The notes beneath the pieces are model-generated. The model ran no database searches, was not told the DNA's origin, and saw only the letters and a program-made list of their open reading frames with translations. Of a stretch of 64,000 nucleotides of DNA, positions 1 to 9,179 are shown in pieces; position 1 is the stretch's first letter, and the number at the start of each line of letters is the position of its first letter. The position numbers and the translations under genes are program-made. This stretch comes from an uncultured Actinomycetes bacterium (GTDB lineage Bacteria > Actinomycetota > Acidimicrobiia > Acidimicrobiales > Ilumatobacteraceae): positions 1 through 64,000 of the forward strand of contig CAIQJP010000099.1 in the NCBI GenBank assembly GCA_903872155.1, written 5' to 3'.

Positions 1-1
1 C

Positions 2-973
2 GAAGTCTGGTACCCGGCCATCGAAGGAACCACCGGCGCCGAGTTCTATGACACCCGTGACTTTGTTCCTCCGGCGATCAAAGCATTACTGACCGCCGAT
101 GTGCCAGCTCGCTATGACTACACAGCTGGTCGCGATGCTGCTGTTGCTGATGGCATGTTCCCGGTTGTTTTATTTAGCCATGGCTACAGCGGCATCCGTC
201 TGCAAAGCACATTCCTGACGGCCCATCTTGCAAGCTGGGGAATGGTCGTTGCCGCTCCCGACCATTGGTCACGCGACCTCTTTCACGTACTGAGCGCTCC
301 GGTTGGAGACCGCGATTCGGCAACCGGCGAACTTCTGGGTGCCTTAGATTTGGTGACATCTGGCAACGATGATCCTGCGTCGTTGCTTCAAGGTCACGTT
401 GATGTTTCCCGTGTTATTGCGCTTGGTCACTCGGCTGGTGGCGGCACCATTGTGAGTGCCGCCAAAGACGATCGCGTTGACGGTTACATCTCGATGGCAT
501 CAGGTGTCATCGGTATGGGTGGAGCAAACGCGACCACCACTGCTCCGCCCACATTCGTCAACAAACCATCGTTCTTTATTGCTGGTTCAGTCGATGCCGT
601 CGTCCCCGTCGACACGGTCACTCGTCCATCATTCGACGCAGTACCCGGTCCGAGTCGTCTGTGGGTCATTGACGGAGTCGGACACAATGGCTTCGACGAT
701 TTCTGCACCTTCGGAAACGGGTCTGGCATTATCGGCGTGGCCCTCGCATCGGGCCTAGGGCCATTGTTAGATGCTCAGCCGCAATTGAAGACCTTGGGCC
801 AAGATGGATGCATTGCACCCGCGCAACCAGTAGACCTTGGCTTCCCCATCATCAAGCACGCTGTGACTGCCCAATTGCGCTATTGGTTTGGCGACGATGA
901 AACTCCAGTTGGACTTGATTCTTCCGTCGCCGATCAATACGACCTTGTAGTCACGATTGATTCGAAAGACTGA
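2..973 (+). CDS. Alpha/beta hydrolase, PAF-acetylhydrolase/dienelactone hydrolase-like (5' end missing)
   Basis: The reading frame is open to the left window edge, so the gene begins outside; about 323 residues are visible. An internal GTG at 101 could be mistaken for a start, but the codons before it (reading EVWYPAI.., then FYDTRDFVPP) continue the hydrolase fold. The core is clear: a VVLFSHGYSG strand-loop that would build the oxyanion hole, a GHSAGG nucleophile elbow, a DAVVPVD loop that could carry the acid, and a GVGHNGFDD loop with the catalytic His. This is the layout of platelet-activating-factor acetylhydrolase-like lipases and dienelactone hydrolases, which cleave ester bonds. The substrate is unknown. 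No signal peptide can be judged because the N-terminus is cut off. Confidence 0.8.
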   Translation, partial: EVWYPAIEGTTGAEFYDTRDFVPPAIKALLTADVPARYDYTAGRDAAVADGMFPVVLFSHGYSGIRLQSTFLTAHLASWGMVVAAPDHWSRDLFHVLSAPVGDRDSATGELLGALDLVTSGNDDPASLLQGHVDVSRVIALGHSAGGGTIVSAAKDDRVDGYISMASGVIGMGGANATTTAPPTFVNKPSFFIAGSVDAVVPVDTVTRPSFDAVPGPSRLWVIDGVGHNGFDDFCTFGNGSGIIGVALASGLGPLLDAQPQLKTLGQDGCIAPAQPVDLGFPIIKHAVTAQLRYWFGDDETPVGLDSSVADQYDLVVTIDSKD

Positions 974-1018
974 GCACTCAACAACTGTCGGTTGTTTCCA
1001 ATGTGAAACACTGTGCAC

Positions 1019-2689
1019 ATGAGTAAAACAACGGTCATCAAGAACGGTTTAGTTGTCGACGGAACTGGCACCCCTGGCTACCTCGCCGATGTCCTGATTG
1101 AAAATGACCGCGTCATCGCAATCGGTCCCGACTTGCACGGCGATGATGTCATTGATGCTTCTGAGAGGGTCGTCGCCCCAGGATTCATTGATATTCATAC
1201 TCACTACGACGCACAAGCATTTTGGGATCCTGCTCTCACACCATCGTGTTATCACGGAGTCACCACCGTGGTTGCTGGTAACTGTGGCTTTTCCATTGCA
1301 CCCACGAAACCGCAGGATCGTGCATTGATCGCGAACACTATGGAAAAAGTTGAAGACATGGATCCAGCGACCCTCAACGCTGGTATTCCATGGGATTTTG
1401 AATCTTTCCCTGAATACCTTGCGTCAATCGAACAACACGGCACTTTGTTGAACTTCGCGGCATACGTAGGCCACACGCCCCTACGCATCTTTGTGATGGG
1501 TGATCAATCAGTTGGTCGCACTGCCACCCCTGATGAAGTGACACAGATGGCCAAATTGGTCACCGAAGCGATGGAGGCCGGTGCTGCCGGATTCGCAACA
1601 AGTTTCGCGGTGACTCATCGGGGCGCAGACGGAAAACCAATTCCCAGTCGCTGGGCTGATGCTGAGGAAATCGAAGCATTGTGCAAAGCAGTTGGTGACT
1701 CTGGTCGAGGTGTGATTGGTGTCAATGGTGGCGACAACTTAAGTTTCGCTGACTGTTATGAACTGCAACCCAAAGTTGGAGCGCCAATCACGTATACGGC
1801 ACTGCTCACAACATCACAGGGAACGCATCTCAAGGCTGTTGAGGTTCATCAAGAAGGTCTCGCTCGGGGAATCGATGTCTGGCCACAAGTTTCGTGTCGA
1901 CCACTCTCTTTTTCAATGACCATGGTTGAACCTTTCACCTTGAATACCAGCCCTATATTCGCTGAGTTGATGCCGAAGTCAATTGACGAACGTCGTGAAG
2001 CGTTTGCTAATCACGAATGGCGCAATCGAGTCCGCGTTGGCTGGGAAAACAAGCAAGGTCTCATTCCTCGTTGGGACAGTTACGAAATCATGGATGCACC
2101 GTCATCGCCCGATTTAGTTGGACGTCGCCTCACCGACATCGCCGACGAAACCGGCACTGATCCTTTTGACCTCTTACTTGAACTCGCCTTACTTGAACCC
2201 GACCTTAAACTCCGTGTCAAAGCCATGTTGGCTAACGATGATGCCGAGGGTGTTGCGATGTTGTTGAACACCGACGGTTGCACGCTTGGTTTGTCCGATG
2301 CAGGAGCTCATGTGGGTCAACTGTGTGACGCCGTTTTGTCAACTGACCTCCTCGGATCTTGGGTGCGGGACAAGAAGGTTCTGACGTTAGAGAATGCAGT
2401 CCACAAACTCACGCAGGTGCAAGCCGATTTGTTTGGCTTCACCGATCGTGGAGTTTTACGAGTGGGAGCGGTGGCCGACATCGTGGTCTTTGATGCTGCG
2501 ACCGTATCGCCTGGACCCGTCCGACGCGTTGTTGATTTTCCTGCCAATGGCGAGCGACTTACTGCCGATCAACCAACTGGCATGCATCACTTGTTCGTGA
2601 ACGGTGTCGAAGTTCAGCGCGACGGCAAGTTGTTGCAACCAGCGCTTGATTCCTTGCCAGGACGCCTCGTCAAACCAAGCCCCCGTTGA
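1019..2689 (+). CDS. D-aminoacylase / N-acyl-D-amino-acid deacylase family amidohydrolase
   Basis: A 556-residue metal-dependent amidohydrolase. The N-terminal beta-sandwich strand (KNGLVVDGTG) is followed by the metal-binding FIDIHTHYDAQ (HxH) motif near residue 62, a GNCGFS segment typical of the D-aminoacylase branch, and a late LSDAGAHVGQ motif carrying the catalytic Asp. The C-terminus (GVLRVGAVADIVVFD) closes the beta-sandwich. Family members hydrolyse amide or cyclic amide bonds; the exact substrate is not predictable. An alternative GTG start lies two codons upstream at 1013; ATG at 1019 is chosen, without a convincing Shine-Dalgarno for either. The gene ends in a strong stem-loop shared with the convergent P450. 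Confidence 0.85.
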   Translation: MSKTTVIKNGLVVDGTGTPGYLADVLIENDRVIAIGPDLHGDDVIDASERVVAPGFIDIHTHYDAQAFWDPALTPSCYHGVTTVVAGNCGFSIAPTKPQDRALIANTMEKVEDMDPATLNAGIPWDFESFPEYLASIEQHGTLLNFAAYVGHTPLRIFVMGDQSVGRTATPDEVTQMAKLVTEAMEAGAAGFATSFAVTHRGADGKPIPSRWADAEEIEALCKAVGDSGRGVIGVNGGDNLSFADCYELQPKVGAPITYTALLTTSQGTHLKAVEVHQEGLARGIDVWPQVSCRPLSFSMTMVEPFTLNTSPIFAELMPKSIDERREAFANHEWRNRVRVGWENKQGLIPRWDSYEIMDAPSSPDLVGRRLTDIADETGTDPFDLLLELALLEPDLKLRVKAMLANDDAEGVAMLLNTDGCTLGLSDAGAHVGQLCDAVLSTDLLGSWVRDKKVLTLENAVHKLTQVQADLFGFTDRGVLRVGAVADIVVFDAATVSPGPVRRVVDFPANGERLTADQPTGMHHLFVNGVEVQRDGKLLQPALDSLPGRLVKPSPR

Positions 2690-2691
2690 TT

Positions 2692-2738
2692 TTCTGGTGA
2701 GGATTTTTACTCATTTTGAGTAAAAATCCTCACCAGAA
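2692..2738. terminator. Convergent-junction stem-loop, copy 1
   Basis: A perfect 22-bp inverted repeat (arms 2692-2713 and 2717-2738) with a 3-nt loop. It begins 2 nt after the amidohydrolase stop and ends about 10 nt before the stop of the convergent P450. The outer part (TTCTGGTG / CACCAGAA, then TCACAAG) is shared with three other elements in the window. Function as a bidirectional terminator is inferred from position. Confidence 0.75.
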
Positions 2739-2748
2739 TCACAAGGGT

Positions 2749-4008
2749 CTATGCGGTCATTGTGTACTTGATGGGCAGGGTCTTCAGACCGCCAACAAAG
2801 ATGGTCTTCATCCACTTTGGCTCGCCCGCAAGTTCGACACTTTCAAGTCGTGGAAGTAAAGCCTTCAAGAATGCTTTGATCTCCATACGAGCCAACATTG
2901 CACCGAGGCAATAGTGCACCCCGAAACCGAACGATAAATGCTTGTTAGGCGAACGGCCGATATCAAACTTGTCTGGATCAACAAAGGCTTCGGTGTCGCG
3001 GTTGCCCGATGGATACGACAACAGAACCGAATCTCCGGCCTTGATGACTTTGCCACCCAACGGGAAATCTTCAGTCGCTGTGCGCATGAAGTGCTTCACA
3101 GGAGTCACCCATCGAATGATTTCATCAGCCGCAGTATTAAGCAAACTCAAATCATTCTTCAAGCGAGCCAACTGATCTGGATTCTCGATCAGAGCATGCA
3201 TTCCACCGGCAATCGCCGACGCAGTGGTGTCGTGCCCAGCAGTTGCTGCAATGACGTAGTACGAAATTGTTTGAATCATCGTGAGTTCTTCGCCGTTCAT
3301 TCGCGCATTAGCGACAACCGAAGCCATGTCATCGGTTGGGTTTGCGCGTCGATCTTCCGTGAGTTTCGTGAAGTAGGCAAAGAAGTCTTGAACAACAGCG
3401 ACCAGATCAATTGGATCAGAGCCACGCTGCATATCTTCGTCTTGTGAGCCGAACAATTCTTGAGTCAACTTCAGCATGCGACCGTAATCGCTTTCGGGCA
3501 ATCCCAAGATCGACAGGATCACATTGAGTGGGAACATCATGGCGATGTCTTTAGCGAAATCGCATTGACCACCTAATGAATACATTTTGTCGACATAGCG
3601 ATTCGCATACATATCGAGCATGCCTTCTAACTTTGCCAAGTTCTTTGGCAAGAACCACTCTGATGTCACGCCACGAAGATCGCGATGCTCGGGGTCATCC
3701 ACGTGAATGAGGGTGCGCAACATGTCGCCATTTTCGGCACGTTGACGATCTGATTCGGCATCACTCAAAACCGGGCGTGGTTCATTAAGAAAAATCTTGT
3801 TACGGGCTTCGATGTCAAAGATGTCTGCCGATTTCGTAATCGCCCAAAATGAATTGAAGCCAAGTCCCTCACCATTAACCCAGTGGACAGGGTCTTGTTC
3901 ACGCAACATGGCGCAGGCTCGGTAAAAGAAGTCCTCGTCGGCATACGAGTCGGGGATCACAAAAGCGTATCCGGCTTCTTCGATATTGGCTGGCTGACGA
4001 TCTGACAT
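2749..4008 (-). CDS. Cytochrome P450
   Basis: A 419-residue soluble bacterial class-I P450. I-helix oxygen-activation motif AGHDTT, an ExxR-type motif (EIIRW), and heme-binding loop FGFGVHYCLG with the thiolate ligand at about Cys367. Such enzymes take electrons from a ferredoxin/reductase pair to hydroxylate small hydrophobic molecules; no ferredoxin is nearby. The ATG at 4008 is preceded by an AGGGGG ribosome-binding motif. It is divergent from the TauD/P450 pair at 4154, with a perfect inverted repeat between them that may regulate both. The subfamily and substrate cannot be assigned. Confidence 0.93.
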   Translation of the reverse strand: MSDRQPANIEEAGYAFVIPDSYADEDFFYRACAMLREQDPVHWVNGEGLGFNSFWAITKSADIFDIEARNKIFLNEPRPVLSDAESDRQRAENGDMLRTLIHVDDPEHRDLRGVTSEWFLPKNLAKLEGMLDMYANRYVDKMYSLGGQCDFAKDIAMMFPLNVILSILGLPESDYGRMLKLTQELFGSQDEDMQRGSDPIDLVAVVQDFFAYFTKLTEDRRANPTDDMASVVANARMNGEELTMIQTISYYVIAATAGHDTTASAIAGGMHALIENPDQLARLKNDLSLLNTAADEIIRWVTPVKHFMRTATEDFPLGGKVIKAGDSVLLSYPSGNRDTEAFVDPDKFDIGRSPNKHLSFGFGVHYCLGAMLARMEIKAFLKALLPRLESVELAGEPKWMKTIFVGGLKTLPIKYTMTA

Positions 4009-4108
4009 AACTGCCCCCTGAGTGAACTATCTGTCCCTATTGTGCCTCATCAGGCTCGCCAAAACGGCAGGGACCTAAGCCTGCAAACCCTGGGACTCTT
4101 TTCGGGTA

Positions 4109-4135
4109 GAGTTTCTGACGACCCGTCAGAAACTC
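4109..4135. promoter_or_regulatory. Perfect inverted repeat, candidate operator
   Basis: Arms GAGTTTCTGACG and CGTCAGAAACTC (12 bp each) around a 3-bp spacer, between the divergent P450 (start 4008) and dioxygenase (start 4154). Its size and symmetry fit a TetR-type repressor site, and its 3' arm ends 19 nt before the dioxygenase start. No regulator gene is visible in the window. Confidence 0.5.
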
Positions 4136-4153
4136 GGATCCTAGGGGGGATTT

Positions 4154-5122
4154 ATGCAACCGACTACTGCTCACTCCGACATCATCGCCGTCAAAGACCC
4201 GAGTGCGTACATCACCAAAGATCGCCAAACCCTTCGTGGCAAAAGAGTCGGCCCAATTCTGCACCTCGCTGACGAGCGGGCCCGCCTAGCCCAATTGACC
4301 TGGAATCACTTTGACATCAAGCGACTCGGAGCGACGATAGGCGCCGAGATCAGTGGAGTCGATCTGACCACCAATCTCCCCCAACCCGTCATCGATGACA
4401 TTCGACAAGCACTCCATGAATACAAGGTCATTTTCTTTCGCAATCAACCGGTGACGACACAACAACACGTTGACTTTGCGGCCCGCTTCGGCGAACTTGA
4501 AATTCACCCGTTCATTCCGTCAAACACCGGTCAACCTGAACTTGTTCGATTTGAAAAATCCTTTGATGTCAAGGGATACGAAAATACATGGCACCAAGAT
4601 GTCACCTGGAGAGAATGCCCAAGCCTTGGTGCAGTGCTTCATGCGATTCACGTTCCAGAATCTGGTGGAGACACTTTGTTCTGCGATATGTATGCGGCAT
4701 ATGAAGGACTCACCGATGAGCAACGTGAATTCGTTGACTCACACGATGCCGAACATGATTTTGTACAGTCATTTGGTAAACAAGTTGCCCCCGACCAAAT
4801 GGATGCGATGCGGGCCAAGTATCCCGTCGTCGTCCACCCCCTCGCACCAACCCACGCGGCGACCGGTCGCAAGTACCTGTATTGCAATCCTGTTTTCTTA
4901 AGCCGCATTATCGGAGTCGACGAGGCCGAGAGCGATCGCTGGCTTACCGAACTATGGCGTGAAAGCGACAACGTTGAATATCAATGCCGCTTCCACTGGG
5001 AACCCGATTCCATCGCGTTTTGGGACAATCGTGCCTGCCAGCATTACGCAAGCAGCGATTACTGGCCAGAGATCCGAATTATGGAGCGCGCCAGCATCGT
5101 GGGCGGTCGCCCTACTCGCTAG
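4154..5122 (+). CDS. TauD/TfdA-family Fe(II)/2-oxoglutarate dioxygenase
   Basis: A 322-residue enzyme. After an unusual N-terminal extension of about 50 residues, the TauD fold starts at IKRLGATIGAEISGVDL. The facial triad is visible: WHQDVTW gives His147 and Asp149, and the distal His lies in ACQHYASSDY near residue 297. A 2-oxoglutarate-binding Arg is likely in RIMERASI. Members hydroxylate taurine, aryloxyacetates, alkyl sulfates and many other acids; the substrate here is unknown. A strong AGGGGGG motif precedes the ATG. The next gene, a P450, starts 9 nt after the stop, so the two probably form an operon. Confidence 0.9.
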   Translation: MQPTTAHSDIIAVKDPSAYITKDRQTLRGKRVGPILHLADERARLAQLTWNHFDIKRLGATIGAEISGVDLTTNLPQPVIDDIRQALHEYKVIFFRNQPVTTQQHVDFAARFGELEIHPFIPSNTGQPELVRFEKSFDVKGYENTWHQDVTWRECPSLGAVLHAIHVPESGGDTLFCDMYAAYEGLTDEQREFVDSHDAEHDFVQSFGKQVAPDQMDAMRAKYPVVVHPLAPTHAATGRKYLYCNPVFLSRIIGVDEAESDRWLTELWRESDNVEYQCRFHWEPDSIAFWDNRACQHYASSDYWPEIRIMERASIVGGRPTR

Positions 5123-5131
5123 TTTCTAGCG

Positions 5132-6379
5132 ATGGGCAACAACGATCCAGACTTCTCTCTCGATCCAGAACTCGACTTCACCATCACGCTCGGTGGCGGT
5201 CGTGGACCTGCTGGTCATCCAACCCGCGATGACATCAGTTTGTTATCGCCCGATTTCTACGCAAACTTTGACGAACTCACACAGTGGATGCGCAGAGAAG
5301 CACCTTTGTATTGGGATGACAAAACCGGTATTTGGGGTGCGGCAAGCCACGAACTTGTTTCAATGATGAGCCGCGAATGGCACACTTTTTCTTCTGGCCA
5401 AGGTTCCCGCCCCGAAAGTTCGGTGCCGTCAATGATCAATTTTGATGCGCCCGAACACACCAAGCGTCGTCGGTTGGTTGGTAACGGATTCACTCCTCGT
5501 CGCGTCGCTAATCACGAACCGTTTTTACGCGACCGAGTCAATTCGCTCATTGATTCGGTCATTGACCAAGGTTCATGTGATGTCGTTGCCGATATTGCAA
5601 CACCGTTGCCCATGCTCATGATTGGCGAACTGATGGGCCTCCCCGATTCTGATTACGAAAAGCTCTTGCACTGGTCCGATCTATTTGCAACTGGCGGTGA
5701 AGAGATACGAGCTGAAGTCGAACACGCTGTTTTCGCCTGGAACGAATACATCATGGCCAAGGTGCATGAGCGACGTGGTGGAGATGGCGACGACTTAGTC
5801 AGCTTGATCACTAATGCCGAATGGGAAGGCGAAAAACTCTCTGATATCGACATCATGTTTGAGACCATGCTGGTACTTGTCGGTGGCGATGAGACAACTC
5901 GACATGTCATCTCTGCAGGAATCGCTGCCTTGCTACAGAATCAAGATCAACTAGAGATGTTAAAGAATGATCTCTCGCTATTACCCAATGCGATTGAAGA
6001 GATGTTGCGTTGGGCTACACCAGTTCGAAACATGAATCGCACTGCTACGCAAGATATTGAGGTCAACGGTTACACGATTCACAAGGGAGACCGCATTCTC
6101 TTGTTATACCCATCGGCCAATCGCGATGAGAAAGTATTCAACGATCCATTCAAATTTGACATCACCCGCACGCCGAACGACCATGTCGCATTCGGTGCGT
6201 ACGGACGGCATCATTGCCTTGGCGCTCCCCTGGCTCGGCTAGAACTACGCGTTCTTTTTGAAGAGATACTGCGTCGATTCGACACGATGCAACTGGCTAC
6301 CGACGGACCATTGCCATGGCGTCGAGGAAATTTTGTCTTGGGCCTCAACGAGGTACCGGTGACTTTTACTGCCAAATAA
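5132..6379 (+). CDS. Cytochrome P450, CYP124/125-like heme loop
   Basis: A 415-residue P450. The I-helix motif is GGDETT and the ExxR helix is EMLRW. The heme loop FGAYGRHHCLG (Cys362) has one residue more between Phe and Cys than the usual FGxGxHxCLG. The same longer spacing occurs in CYP124 and CYP125, which oxidise methyl-branched lipids and the cholesterol side chain. This supports, but does not prove, a terpenoid or sterol-like substrate. It is translated 9 nt downstream of the TauD-type dioxygenase, so two different oxygenases act in one transcriptional unit. Confidence 0.92.
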   Translation: MGNNDPDFSLDPELDFTITLGGGRGPAGHPTRDDISLLSPDFYANFDELTQWMRREAPLYWDDKTGIWGAASHELVSMMSREWHTFSSGQGSRPESSVPSMINFDAPEHTKRRRLVGNGFTPRRVANHEPFLRDRVNSLIDSVIDQGSCDVVADIATPLPMLMIGELMGLPDSDYEKLLHWSDLFATGGEEIRAEVEHAVFAWNEYIMAKVHERRGGDGDDLVSLITNAEWEGEKLSDIDIMFETMLVLVGGDETTRHVISAGIAALLQNQDQLEMLKNDLSLLPNAIEEMLRWATPVRNMNRTATQDIEVNGYTIHKGDRILLLYPSANRDEKVFNDPFKFDITRTPNDHVAFGAYGRHHCLGAPLARLELRVLFEEILRRFDTMQLATDGPLPWRRGNFVLGLNEVPVTFTAK

Positions 6380-6391
6380 TTGGCTTCGGCC

Positions 6392-7060
6392 TTAAGCGAT
6401 GAATGACTTACCCATACGGTCGACCTGAATCTTCGTCACGACGGTCATCACTTCGCCACCAGCTTCACGTGGTACCACAATCGGAATGTCGTCTGACCAA
6501 GTCATGGTGAGGTCATCCCACTTGCGTCCATCGCCGACAATGGTTCCTTCAACGGCGAGACGAGCCCGATGACTCGATGCATCGCCCTTTTGCGGCGAAG
6601 CAGTCAATTCAAATGTGCAATACATCGAACGATTAATGGCTTGATGATCACCACGGGGCAACGTGCCCATCACAATCGTGTACAACATGCCGGCTTCTTT
6701 GTGCACATGCTTTTCTTTGAAGTCGGGACGATTTTGCATTTCCATAAACGACACTCGACTGGCGTACTTCACGATGGCCATACGGTCCCACTCGCCATCA
6801 GTACCTTGAGCAACAATCTCGCCCATGAAGACAACTTGAGCGCCAATCTTGGTCAGAACATCTGACGGGTTGTACAGATTGTCGGCTTCGATCCCCGAGA
6901 TTCCAGGCTTGGCAGACTTCTCGGCGCCTTTGACTCCTTCATATCCCGCGACCTCGCGATACTTCATGAAGTTCACCATGTAGATCGGACCGTCGTTCTC
7001 AGGTGTGCGACCAGCAAGGTCGAGGGCGTAATCAAAGTCGATTTTTCCGTAGCGCATCAC
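6392..7060 (-). CDS. DUF1330-like protein of unknown function
   Basis: A 222-residue soluble protein without signal peptide or membrane segment. The segments PIYMVNFMKYRE, EWDRMAIVKYASRVSFMEM and FKEKHVHKEAGM resemble the ferredoxin-like alpha/beta barrel of DUF1330 and related small monooxygenase-like proteins; the rest is not recognised. It converges on the upstream P450 with a 12-nt gap and is divergent from the DinB-like gene. Two successive ATG codons open the frame, and either could be used. Function unknown. Confidence 0.6.
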   Translation of the reverse strand: MMRYGKIDFDYALDLAGRTPENDGPIYMVNFMKYREVAGYEGVKGAEKSAKPGISGIEADNLYNPSDVLTKIGAQVVFMGEIVAQGTDGEWDRMAIVKYASRVSFMEMQNRPDFKEKHVHKEAGMLYTIVMGTLPRGDHQAINRSMYCTFELTASPQKGDASSHRARLAVEGTIVGDGRKWDDLTMTWSDDIPIVVPREAGGEVMTVVTKIQVDRMGKSFIA

Positions 7061-7157
7061 GCCAACTTAGCAACTCCATCATCATCAAGTGGCATTGGGA
7101 ATGACACAACATAAAATTGGGTGCTACGGTGGCACAAGTTCGTATTTCGGAGGATCA

Positions 7158-7727
7158 ATGTCAAATCAACTTATTCTTGACTCACTACAGCGCCGGATGA
7201 AAGCCCTCTTCAGCTTGTACGACGATGCCATTGACTCAATGGACCTTGACCATGTCAACCACTTTGAACGCGAAGGCGTCGTTCCCATCGCATTTTGCCT
7301 CTTCCACTACGCCAATGTGCATGATGCGTCCTTCATGCTGCTCTCGGGTCAACCGCCACTTTGGAACGACGAGTGGCAAGCACGCGTTGGCCTAACAATC
7401 AACGATCATGGCAAGCATCGCACTGTGGACGAAATGGTCCACCAACGAATTGGCGACCTTGACGCATTCGCTGAGTACATGCGTGCGGTGTATGCCCGCA
7501 CCTCGGCCTGGCTCGATCAACTTGACCCTGCCGAACTCGAACGTGTCGTCATTCCCCGCCCCTTCCCTCCGCAAATCGCGACGACTTTCAGTGCTCGAGT
7601 AGCCGGCGAACAAGGTGTCACCGTGTTAGACGGAGTTGAATGTTGGCTCTATCAACACGGCTTACGTCATATGGGTGAAATTGAATTGGCTCGAGGCCTC
7701 GTCGGTCTCGGCGGAATGACCTCGTAA
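7158..7727 (+). CDS. DinB-like four-helix protein
   Basis: 189 residues from an ATG preceded by a good ribosome-binding site (CGGAGGATCA); the frame extends further upstream, but that part has no family resemblance. His residues spaced across helices (VNHFERE, FHYANVHDASF, YQHGLRHMGEIELARGL) fit the three-His metal site of the DinB/YfiT superfamily. That superfamily includes thiol-dependent transferases and hydrolases. Similarity to the mycothiol-dependent branch is possible but not provable here. Monocistronic by position. Confidence 0.65.
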   Translation: MSNQLILDSLQRRMKALFSLYDDAIDSMDLDHVNHFEREGVVPIAFCLFHYANVHDASFMLLSGQPPLWNDEWQARVGLTINDHGKHRTVDEMVHQRIGDLDAFAEYMRAVYARTSAWLDQLDPAELERVVIPRPFPPQIATTFSARVAGEQGVTVLDGVECWLYQHGLRHMGEIELARGLVGLGGMTS

Positions 7728-7735
7728 ACCGTTGA

Positions 7736-9136
7736 CTACACAAACAAAGTATTCGGGTTCATTAACCCCTGTGGGTCAATCGCACTCTTGATCGCTTTCA
7801 TCATGTCAATCTCGGTTTGAGACCGACTGAGCGATAACCACTTTTTCTTGGCGCTGCCGACGCCATGTTCAGCGCTAATGCTGCCCTTGAATTCTGCGAC
7901 AACCTGAAGGACGATTTCATCCACAGATACATCGTTGGCGGTTGGGCCTAAAACATTGATGTGCATATTTCCATCAGCGGCATGCCCAAAGATATAAACC
8001 GACCATTCAGCATTCGCGTCTGAGACACGCCGGCGAACTGCATTAATGAACAGAGGCAAATCAGATACTGCGACTGTCACATCAAATTTGTGTGGCACTC
8101 CAATTGTTGAAATTGCTGCCGTATGTTCCTCGCGCAAACGCCACAACCTCGTGCGACTTGATTCGTTGTCAGCGACGGCGCAGTGACCTCGAAATTGTGA
8201 TCTTGTCAGAAATTGTTCAATATCGCTACTGAGATCAATATCTGACGAAAACTCCAAGAGCAAATAAGCGGGTGCCACAAAGGGAATCGAAACGTCAAAC
8301 GCTGAAGCAACAAGGTTGGCACCGTCGAGAAAAAACATTTCAGCGGCGTCAAGACAATCAAACTGTTGGCGAATTCCACCCACAACTTCAACTACCTCTT
8401 GGGCCGAGTCACATCCCAGCAAAACTGTGGTTCGCAGATTGTGCGATGCAACCAATCGCAGACGAGCTGCGGTCACAATTCCGAGAGTTCCTTCACTGCC
8501 ACACAATAAAGATGCGATGTCGTAGCCAGTGTTGTCTTTTAACAAACCAGCCATGTGTTCAATCACATCACCATTTGGCAGCACTGCTTCAATGCCGACG
8601 ATCTGATGCCGTGTTGAACCAAATCGCAAAACATTGATGCCTCCAGCATTCGTGGCAATCGTTCCGCCGACCGTCGCCGAACCGCGAGCACCAAAATCAA
8701 CGGCGTATCGCAATCCGTGACTTTTAGCGGCTTCTTGCACCTGTTCAATCAGGACACCGGCACCCACAGAAATCTGCTGGCTCGCCGTATCGACTGCTCC
8801 GATCGAAGTCAGCCGGCGGCTCGAAACAATGATGTGACCCTCATGAGCCAATGTTCCACCCACTAAACCCGTGTTGCCACCTTGAGGAACCACTGCCACA
8901 TTGTGTTGCGAACACAAGAGCAATATTTTGCTGACTTCACTCGTGCTCGCTGGGCGCACGACCAAAGCAGGACTCCCAATGAAGCGACCTGTCCAATCTG
9001 TGCCGTAGCCCGCAAGATCGGTGGAAAGAACATGTGGAGTGCCAACTACTTGTTGAAGAGAATTGACGAAGTCTGCGCTCAGAACCTTCTCATGACCAAT
9101 CACGTCATCAAGGTACCGCGAATTACCTCTTTCCAA
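7736..9136 (-). CDS. FAD-linked oxidase, GlcD / D-2-hydroxyacid dehydrogenase type
   Basis: 466 residues. The N-terminal FAD-binding PCMH domain shows VVRPASTSEVSKILLLC, QGGNTGLVGG and GSATVGGTIATNAGG, which bind the dinucleotide. The C-terminal substrate domain ends with HAADGNMHINVLGP and SAEHGVGSAKKKWL, typical of glycolate, D-lactate and D-2-hydroxyglutarate dehydrogenases. These oxidise 2-hydroxyacids to 2-oxoacids, passing electrons to quinone or an electron-transfer flavoprotein. The start at 9136 is TTG; an internal GTG twelve codons in is an alternative. It is divergent from the kinase-like gene at 9180. Confidence 0.85.
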   Translation of the reverse strand: MERGNSRYLDDVIGHEKVLSADFVNSLQQVVGTPHVLSTDLAGYGTDWTGRFIGSPALVVRPASTSEVSKILLLCSQHNVAVVPQGGNTGLVGGTLAHEGHIIVSSRRLTSIGAVDTASQQISVGAGVLIEQVQEAAKSHGLRYAVDFGARGSATVGGTIATNAGGINVLRFGSTRHQIVGIEAVLPNGDVIEHMAGLLKDNTGYDIASLLCGSEGTLGIVTAARLRLVASHNLRTTVLLGCDSAQEVVEVVGGIRQQFDCLDAAEMFFLDGANLVASAFDVSIPFVAPAYLLLEFSSDIDLSSDIEQFLTRSQFRGHCAVADNESSRTRLWRLREEHTAAISTIGVPHKFDVTVAVSDLPLFINAVRRRVSDANAEWSVYIFGHAADGNMHINVLGPTANDVSVDEIVLQVVAEFKGSISAEHGVGSAKKKWLSLSRSQTEIDMMKAIKSAIDPQGLMNPNTLFV

Positions 9137-9179
9137 GCCAATCGCAACGACCTATGCTCACCCAAGGGGAGGTGACGCC

